DNA of 10,410 nt from an uncultured Bacteroidales bacterium (GTDB lineage Bacteria > Bacteroidota > Bacteroidia > Bacteroidales > Muribaculaceae), in NCBI GenBank assembly GCA_947175585.1, contig CAMWNL010000020.1, positions 1 through 10,410 on the forward strand. Reading direction: 5' to 3'. Both the position numbers and the translations under genes were made by a program. Shown here in pieces: positions 6,587 through 10,410 of this stretch (within the stretch, counting starts at the first letter, position 1; every line of letters begins with the position of its first letter). The notes beneath the pieces are model-generated. The model had not been told where the DNA came from. It was given only the letters and a program-made list of their open reading frames with translations, and did not search any database.

Positions 6587-7726
6587 ATGAAAATAAGCCA
6601 CTGGATACTCGCACTGAGCATTATGATAAGCGCAGTGTCATGTATACAAAAGGAGGCGCCTAACGCCGAGTGTGATATCCTTACTGTGACTCTCCCGGAT
6701 GACGACTTAAACCGGAGCCCAATCATTGAGAACGACCGAGTCACTATGATTGTAAAAAATCATGTAAACATTTCGGAACTTGCACCGGAATTCCAGTTGA
6801 CTCCCGGTGCAACCATCGCACCTCCCAGTGGGACAATGAGGGATTTCACATATCCGCAGACATACGTGGTCACATCAGAAGACGGGGAATGGAACAAAAC
6901 ATACACCGTCTCAGTACAACGTAACAATATCATAAATCTGAAATACTCTTTTGAGGACGTCAAAACGGTGCAAACTTTGCAGGGCGGTTCCTATGATGAG
7001 TTCCTGAGTGTAACCGAAGATGAGCAAACTCACAGACGTGACACTATGTTCTGGGCAAGCGGCAATCCGGGGTTTGCTCTCACAAACGGCAAAAACGGAC
7101 CATCCACTTATCCGACTTTCCAGACTTCAGACGGCAAGGTAGGCAATTGCGTGGAACTAATAACCCGTTCAACGGGCCCCTGGGGATTAATGGTCAGCAA
7201 ACCTATTGCGGCAGGAAACCTCTTCATAGGCAAATTTGATATGAACAATGCAGTTGCAAAGCCGCTTCAAGCCACTCGTTTCGGTACCCCCTTCACGAGC
7301 GTACCGCGCTATTTCAGCGGCTACTACCGATACACTCCTGGCGAAACATATCAGAATTGGAATGAATCTGCAAAAAAACTCGAGACAGTGCCGGGAAAAT
7401 TGGATGAGTGCAATATCTATTCGGTTTTCTTTGAATCGACCGATGATATGGAATATCTCGACGGCTCAAACGTGCTTAGCCCGGATAACCCTAATATAAT
7501 TGCCGTTGCAAGGCTAAGCGACAGTCAGCGTCAGGCCACTCCTGACTGGACACACTTCCAACTGCCGTTTGTCTTCCGTCCAGGCAAGGAGATTGATCCA
7601 GACAAACTTGCCAACGGTCATTATAGTCTAACCATCGTCATGAGTTCGAGTGCCGACGGCGATTTCTTCTCCGGTGCAGTAGGCAGTATGCTTTTGGTTG
7701 ATGAAATTGAAATAACATGTCAATAA
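6587..7726 (+). CDS. PCMD-domain lipoprotein
   Basis: 379 aa. Residues 1-18 are a lipoprotein signal with lipobox 'SAVS-C' and lipidated Cys19. The residues after it (I-Q-K-E) carry Lys-Glu close to the cysteine, which resembles the export signal that sends Bacteroidota lipoproteins to the cell surface. Residues about 30-112 form an Ig-like beta domain ('LAPEFQLTPGATIAPPSGTMRDF', 'YVVTSEDGEWNKTYTV') widespread at the N-terminus of Bacteroidales lipoproteins. Residues about 155-378 match the PCMD family: 'NCVELITRSTGPWG', 'GNLFIGKFDMNNA', 'FSGYYRYTPGETY', 'CNIYSVFFES', 'WTHFQLPF', 'YSLTIVMSSSADGDFFSGAVGSMLLVDEIEI'. The name means putative carbohydrate metabolism, but no activity is established; the jelly-roll-like fold suggests glycan binding. 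It is first in a two-gene operon with the barrel gene downstream and is divergent from a second PCMD gene. Confidence 0.88.
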   Translation: MKISHWILALSIMISAVSCIQKEAPNAECDILTVTLPDDDLNRSPIIENDRVTMIVKNHVNISELAPEFQLTPGATIAPPSGTMRDFTYPQTYVVTSEDGEWNKTYTVSVQRNNIINLKYSFEDVKTVQTLQGGSYDEFLSVTEDEQTHRRDTMFWASGNPGFALTNGKNGPSTYPTFQTSDGKVGNCVELITRSTGPWGLMVSKPIAAGNLFIGKFDMNNAVAKPLQATRFGTPFTSVPRYFSGYYRYTPGETYQNWNESAKKLETVPGKLDECNIYSVFFESTDDMEYLDGSNVLSPDNPNIIAVARLSDSQRQATPDWTHFQLPFVFRPGKEIDPDKLANGHYSLTIVMSSSADGDFFSGAVGSMLLVDEIEITCQ

Positions 7727-7743
7727 CAACTGGTTGGGAAACA

Positions 7744-8517
7744 ATGAAAAGGTATATATTTATTTTTGCAACTTTATTTAGCGCACTCCTGATGGCGGCA
7801 CAGACCGACCGTCCGTCAAGTATCGACAAATCAATAGCACTCGGACTGGAATATGAAGTAAATGCCGGTATTAATTTAGGCGGAGCTTCACCACTTCCTC
7901 TTCCGGTTGAGATACGCGAAATCAACAGCTACATGCCACTCCTAAATATGCAGATTGGCGCCAATGTCATAAAGTGGCTTGACCGTGAGCACAAGTGGGG
8001 AATAAAGGCCGGTCTACGACTGGAGGTGAAAGGCATGGAAACCAAAGCCACGGTAAAAAACTATGGAATGGAAATCATTCAAAATGATAAGAAGCTCAGC
8101 GGCAAGTGGACAGGCCATGTTCAGACACGCTATTCCTCCCAGCAGCTTGCCTTTCCGGTAGTCGGCTTATACAGAATCAATAAACGTTGGGACATAAATT
8201 TCGGCGCATATGTAGCCTACGCGTTTAAAAATAGCTTTGACGGATATGTTTATGACGGATATCTTCGCGAGGGAAATCCGACCGGAAATAAAGTCACATT
8301 TGAGGATGACGCTCAGGCAACCTATGATTTCGGTGACAATCTGCGCCGCTTCCAATGGGGTCTACAATGTGGAGGAGCGTGGAAAGCTCTAAATCGTCTT
8401 TCTGTTAATGCCAACATCACCTGGGGTCTTAACGACATATTTGAAAGTTCGTTCAAAACCGTGTCGTTCAACATGTATCCGATCTATCTTAATATTGGAT
8501 TCGGTTATATTTTCTAA
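7744..8517 (+). CDS. PorT-like outer-membrane beta-barrel protein
   Basis: 257 aa from the chosen start at 7744, which places the signal peptide (MKRYIFIFATLFSALLMAAQ, cleavage near 20) at the very N-terminus. An in-frame ATG at 7717 would add nine hydrophilic residues and overlap the previous gene by 10 nt, so it is less likely. The mature protein alternates beta strands and turns: 'ALGLEYEVNAGINLGG', 'KWGIKAGLRLEVKG', 'QQLAFPVVGLYRINKRWDINFGAYVAYAF', 'RRFQWGLQCGGAWKALNRLSVNANITWGLNDIF', ending 'IYLNIGFGYIF'. The terminal Phe and the 'Y..R...Q.....P' pattern fit the porin-like OMP_b-brl_2/PorT family with about eight strands and a BAM-type C-terminal signal. It is placed 17 nt after the PCMD lipoprotein, so the two are probably co-expressed and may work together at the outer membrane. 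Precise function unknown; it is not necessarily the T9SS protein PorT itself. Confidence 0.85.
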   Translation: MKRYIFIFATLFSALLMAAQTDRPSSIDKSIALGLEYEVNAGINLGGASPLPLPVEIREINSYMPLLNMQIGANVIKWLDREHKWGIKAGLRLEVKGMETKATVKNYGMEIIQNDKKLSGKWTGHVQTRYSSQQLAFPVVGLYRINKRWDINFGAYVAYAFKNSFDGYVYDGYLREGNPTGNKVTFEDDAQATYDFGDNLRRFQWGLQCGGAWKALNRLSVNANITWGLNDIFESSFKTVSFNMYPIYLNIGFGYIF

Positions 8518-8530
8518 TCCCATAGCTTTG

Positions 8531-8557
8531 ACTTATGGCGTCGCAGACGGCATAAGT
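8531..8557 (+). other. Hairpin directly after the barrel gene
   Basis: ACTTATG (8531-8537) pairs with CATAAGT (8551-8557). Inside it, CGTC (8539-8542) pairs with GACG (8546-8549) around a GCA triloop, with a single G-G mismatch between the two stem parts. It starts 13 nt after the stop codon and has no T-run, so it is not an intrinsic terminator alone. It could stabilise the mRNA 3' end or serve as a processing site in front of the terminator at 8582. Confidence 0.5.
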
Positions 8558-8581
8558 TCACAATCTAACGGTCAAATCTAA

Positions 8582-8616
8582 ATGTGTGCGTGCAGGCAGT
8601 CACGCACACATGTTTT
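8582..8616 (+). terminator. Rho-independent terminator of the PCMD-barrel operon
   Basis: ATGTGTGCGTG (8582-8592) pairs perfectly with CACGCACACAT (8601-8611), 11 bp with an 8-nt loop, followed by GTTTT. It lies 65 nt after the barrel stop codon. Confidence 0.85.
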
Positions 8617-8655
8617 ATAAACTTGCCACTTAAAAATCATTTAATGCAATATTTT

Positions 8656-8687
8656 TTTGTTGAAATCGGCAATTTTATGTAATTTTG
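8656..8687 (+). promoter_or_regulatory. Bacteroidota promoter of gdhA
   Basis: TTTG (8656-8659), 20 nt, then TAATTTTG (8680-8687), an exact match to TTTG / TAnnTTTG with correct spacing. Predicted transcription start is near 8693, giving a 75-nt leader to the ATG at 8768. It lies after the upstream terminator, so gdhA is an independent unit. Confidence 0.8.
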
Positions 8688-8767
8688 CAGCAAAACAAAG
8701 CAGCGACGCGACATAATGCCACATAACCGCTGCAAATCATACAAATTAAAAGCCAATTCCAGCAAAA

Positions 8768-10111
8768 ATGGACGTAAAAGGATTTATCGAAGATTTAAAG
8801 ACCCGTTTCCCCAACGAGCCTGAGTACCTACAAGCAGTAGAAGAAGTAGTAACCTCTATCGCTGATGTTTATGACAAAGTGCCGACATTTGAGCGCTACA
8901 ACCTTCTGGAACGTCTCTGCATCCCCGACCGAATATATACATTCCGTGTATCGTGGGCCGACGACCACGGCAAGGTAAGAAACAACGTCGGTTATCGCGT
9001 GCAACACAATAACGCCATCGGACCGTACAAAGGCGGCATCCGATTCCACTCGTCAGTCAATCTGTCAATCCTCAAATTCCTTGCATTCGAACAGACATTC
9101 AAAAATTCACTCACCACGCTGGCCATGGGCGGAGCAAAGGGTGGCAGCGACTTCTCGCCTCGCGGTAAGAGCGACATGGAAGTGATGCGATTCTGCCAAG
9201 CGTTCGTCACAGAACTCTACCGCCACATCGGCCCCGACACTGACGTGCCTGCAGGCGATATCGGCGTAGGTGCACGCGAAGTCGGCTATATGTACGGCTG
9301 GTACAAAAAGATGACACGCGAGTTTACAGGCACATTTACCGGCAAGGGTCTTGATTTCGGTGGCTCACTCATGCGTCCCGAGGCTACAGGCTATGGCAAC
9401 GTCTACTTCCTCCTCAACATGCTCGCAACACGAGGCATAGACATTAAAGATAAGAGAGTGGCGATTTCAGGCTCAGGCAACGTAGCCCTCTACACTGCCG
9501 AAAAACTGCTTGCGCTAGGAGCAAAAGTAGTGTCATTCAGCGACAGCGACGGATCAATTGTAGTCGAAGACGGCATAACAAAAGAAGAGTTTGAAGAAAT
9601 CTTCGATCTCAAGACCCTCTACAGAGGCCGTATCAGCGAATTTGCAGCCAAGCATCCCGACAGAGCTAAATATTATGCTCACGAACGCCCGTGGAAACAC
9701 GTACAATGTGACATCGCAATGCCATCTGCTACGCAGAACGAGCTTGACGGCGATGACGCACGCGTGCTCGTAGAAAACGGCTGCATCGCAGTCAGCGAAG
9801 GCGCAAACATGCCATCTACACCTGAAGCCATCAAAGTATTCCAGGATGCTAAAATTTTATATGCACCGGGTAAAGCAGCCAATGCAGGCGGTGTATCTGT
9901 ATCAGGGCTGGAAATGGCTCAGAATTCACAGAAACAAAGCTGGACAGCCGAAGAAGTGGACAACAAGCTTAAAAACATCATGGCCGACATCCACAGCCAA
10001 TGCGTCGAACACGGCACACAGCCCGACGGCTACATCAACTATGTGAAGGGCGCCAACACTGCAGCCTTCCTCAAAGTTGCAAGAGCTATGCTGATGCAGG
10101 GCATCGTCTGA
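8768..10111 (+). CDS. gdhA: NADP-type glutamate dehydrogenase
   Basis: Hexameric cytoplasmic enzyme that makes glutamate from 2-oxoglutarate and ammonia with NADPH, the main ammonia-assimilation route in Bacteroidales. The length of 447 aa is typical of the small bacterial hexameric class. Substrate-binding and catalytic residues are present: Lys88 in 'GPYKGGIRFH', Lys112 in 'QTFKNSL', Lys124 in 'MGGAKGGSDF' and Asp164 in 'VPAGDIGVG', matching Lys89/Lys113/Lys125/Asp165 of Clostridium symbiosum GDH. The second domain has a Rossmann motif 'ISGSGNVALY' (233-242) with 'SFSDSDGSI' after the second strand; a Ser rather than an acidic residue near the ribose 2' position favours NADP. 'SEGANMPSTPEA' and 'APGKAANAGGVSVSGLEM' are classic GDH motifs. 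It has its own promoter and terminator and appears monocistronic. Coenzyme preference is inferred; some Bacteroidales enzymes of this type also use NAD. Confidence 0.97.
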   Translation: MDVKGFIEDLKTRFPNEPEYLQAVEEVVTSIADVYDKVPTFERYNLLERLCIPDRIYTFRVSWADDHGKVRNNVGYRVQHNNAIGPYKGGIRFHSSVNLSILKFLAFEQTFKNSLTTLAMGGAKGGSDFSPRGKSDMEVMRFCQAFVTELYRHIGPDTDVPAGDIGVGAREVGYMYGWYKKMTREFTGTFTGKGLDFGGSLMRPEATGYGNVYFLLNMLATRGIDIKDKRVAISGSGNVALYTAEKLLALGAKVVSFSDSDGSIVVEDGITKEEFEEIFDLKTLYRGRISEFAAKHPDRAKYYAHERPWKHVQCDIAMPSATQNELDGDDARVLVENGCIAVSEGANMPSTPEAIKVFQDAKILYAPGKAANAGGVSVSGLEMAQNSQKQSWTAEEVDNKLKNIMADIHSQCVEHGTQPDGYINYVKGANTAAFLKVARAMLMQGIV

Positions 10112-10137
10112 AAAGAGCAGCAAAAATCATTAAATTG

Positions 10138-10167
10138 GAGCCGGCACAAAAAATGTCGGCTCTTTTT
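10138..10167 (+). terminator. Rho-independent terminator of gdhA
   Basis: GAGCCGGCA (10138-10146) pairs with TGTCGGCTC (10154-10162), 9 bp with one G-T wobble and a loop of A and C, followed by TTTTT (10163-10167). It lies 26 nt after the gdhA stop. Confidence 0.88.
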
Positions 10168-10244
10168 ATTATAGCCTACACGACTACTATTCAGCGATAT
10201 ATAAATTTGACTGAAAATTTTTATGCAATTTAGTGTCAAAAAAT

Positions 10245-10275
10245 TTTGGTAGAATAAAAACTTTGCGTAACTTTG
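10245..10275 (+). promoter_or_regulatory. Bacteroidota promoter of the tRNA gene
   Basis: TTTG (10245-10248), 19 nt, then TAACTTTG (10268-10275), exact matches to both consensus boxes. Transcription should start near 10281, about 50 nt upstream of the tRNA 5' end, so a leader must be removed by RNase P. Confidence 0.82.
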
Positions 10276-10330
10276 CAACCGCAAACGGGAAACAAACAAA
10301 CCCGAAAGCAAATAGAAAATTGAAAACGAT

Positions 10331-10404
10331 GCCTCTTTAGCTCAGTTGGCCAGAGCACGTGATTTGTAATCTCGGGGTCGTTGGTTCGAATCCGACAAGA
10401 GGCT
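10331..10404 (+). tRNA. trnT: tRNA-Thr (anticodon UGU)
   Basis: The 74-nt cloverleaf folds by eye. The acceptor stem is GCCTCTT (10331-10337) with AAGAGGC (10397-10403) and discriminator T. The D-arm is GCTC...GAGC (10340-10356). The anticodon loop is TTTGTAA (10363-10369) with anticodon TGT (10365-10367). The T-arm is GTTGG-TTCGAAT-CCGAC (10380-10396). It reads ACA and, by wobble, other ACN codons. CCA is not encoded; CAAAG follows. The anticodon stem has a T-T mismatch at its middle pair (10360/10372). Other tRNAs may follow outside the window, which ends 6 nt later. Confidence 0.95.
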
Positions 10405-10410
10405 CAAAGT

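Noticed and set aside
7717..7743. Upstream in-frame ATG for the barrel gene
   Set aside because: It would place nine hydrophilic residues before a normal signal peptide and overlap the preceding gene; the ATG at 7744 fits better, though the earlier start is not excluded.
10202..10209. TAAATTTG as an additional promoter upstream of the tRNA
   Set aside because: It has no upstream TTTG partner at 19-20 nt; the 10245-10275 pair is complete and closer.
10000..10311. Overlapping ORFs on both strands (77 and 90 aa) across the end of gdhA and its terminator
   Set aside because: They run through the gdhA coding region, terminator and tRNA promoter, and look like chance open frames.
1..10410. Mobile elements, CRISPR, toxin-antitoxin, phage or horizontal-transfer signs
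   Set aside because: No transposase, integrase, direct-repeat array or terminal repeats were seen, and gene composition is fairly even except for AT-rich intergenic gaps. The tRNA is at the window edge, so an attachment site beyond it cannot be judged.

Overview
The window reads as an ordinary chromosomal stretch of a gut Bacteroidota, most likely Bacteroidales and plausibly Muribaculaceae (S24-7). The evidence is: two PCMD-type proteins, a PorT-like outer-membrane barrel, a secreted protein ending in a 'YYNIQGVKV...GIYVKRQGKK' tail, AT-rich leaders without clear Shine-Dalgarno sequences, and several matches to the Bacteroidota promoter (TTTG, 19-20 nt, TAnnTTTG). The family assignment is inference; no rRNA is present to confirm it.

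Layout. (1) 1-1969: the 3' part of an oxalyl-CoA decarboxylase gene (oxc) followed by an AEC-family carrier. This mirrors E. coli yfdU-yfdV and suggests an oxalate uptake and decarboxylation module whose formyl-CoA transferase (frc) would lie outside the window. (2) 2001-3847: a hairpin sitting directly in front of a secreted two-domain protein with a cysteine-less thioredoxin-like C-terminus, then thiol peroxidase (tpx) 16 nt later and a strong terminator. (3) 3927-4661: a secreted DUF3108-like protein. It converges on (4) 4788-6227 (minus), a secreted PCMD + calycin-like protein, and the two share a bidirectional terminator. (5) 6228-6586: an AT-rich divergent control region with a candidate promoter for each side and a 12-bp palindrome. 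(6) 6587-8517: a PCMD lipoprotein and a PorT-like barrel that look like one operon, ending in two hairpins, the second a likely terminator. (7) 8656-10167: gdhA, NADP-type glutamate dehydrogenase, with a clear promoter and terminator. (8) 10245-10404: tRNA-Thr(UGU) behind a near-perfect promoter.

Functional picture: organic-acid (oxalate) catabolism, peroxide defence, envelope and surface proteins of largely unknown function, and ammonia assimilation. I see no mobile element, CRISPR array, toxin-antitoxin pair or phage gene. I do not see a clear new 'system'. The least explained parts are the divergent PCMD cluster with its barrel partner and the redox-dead thioredoxin-like protein beside tpx.
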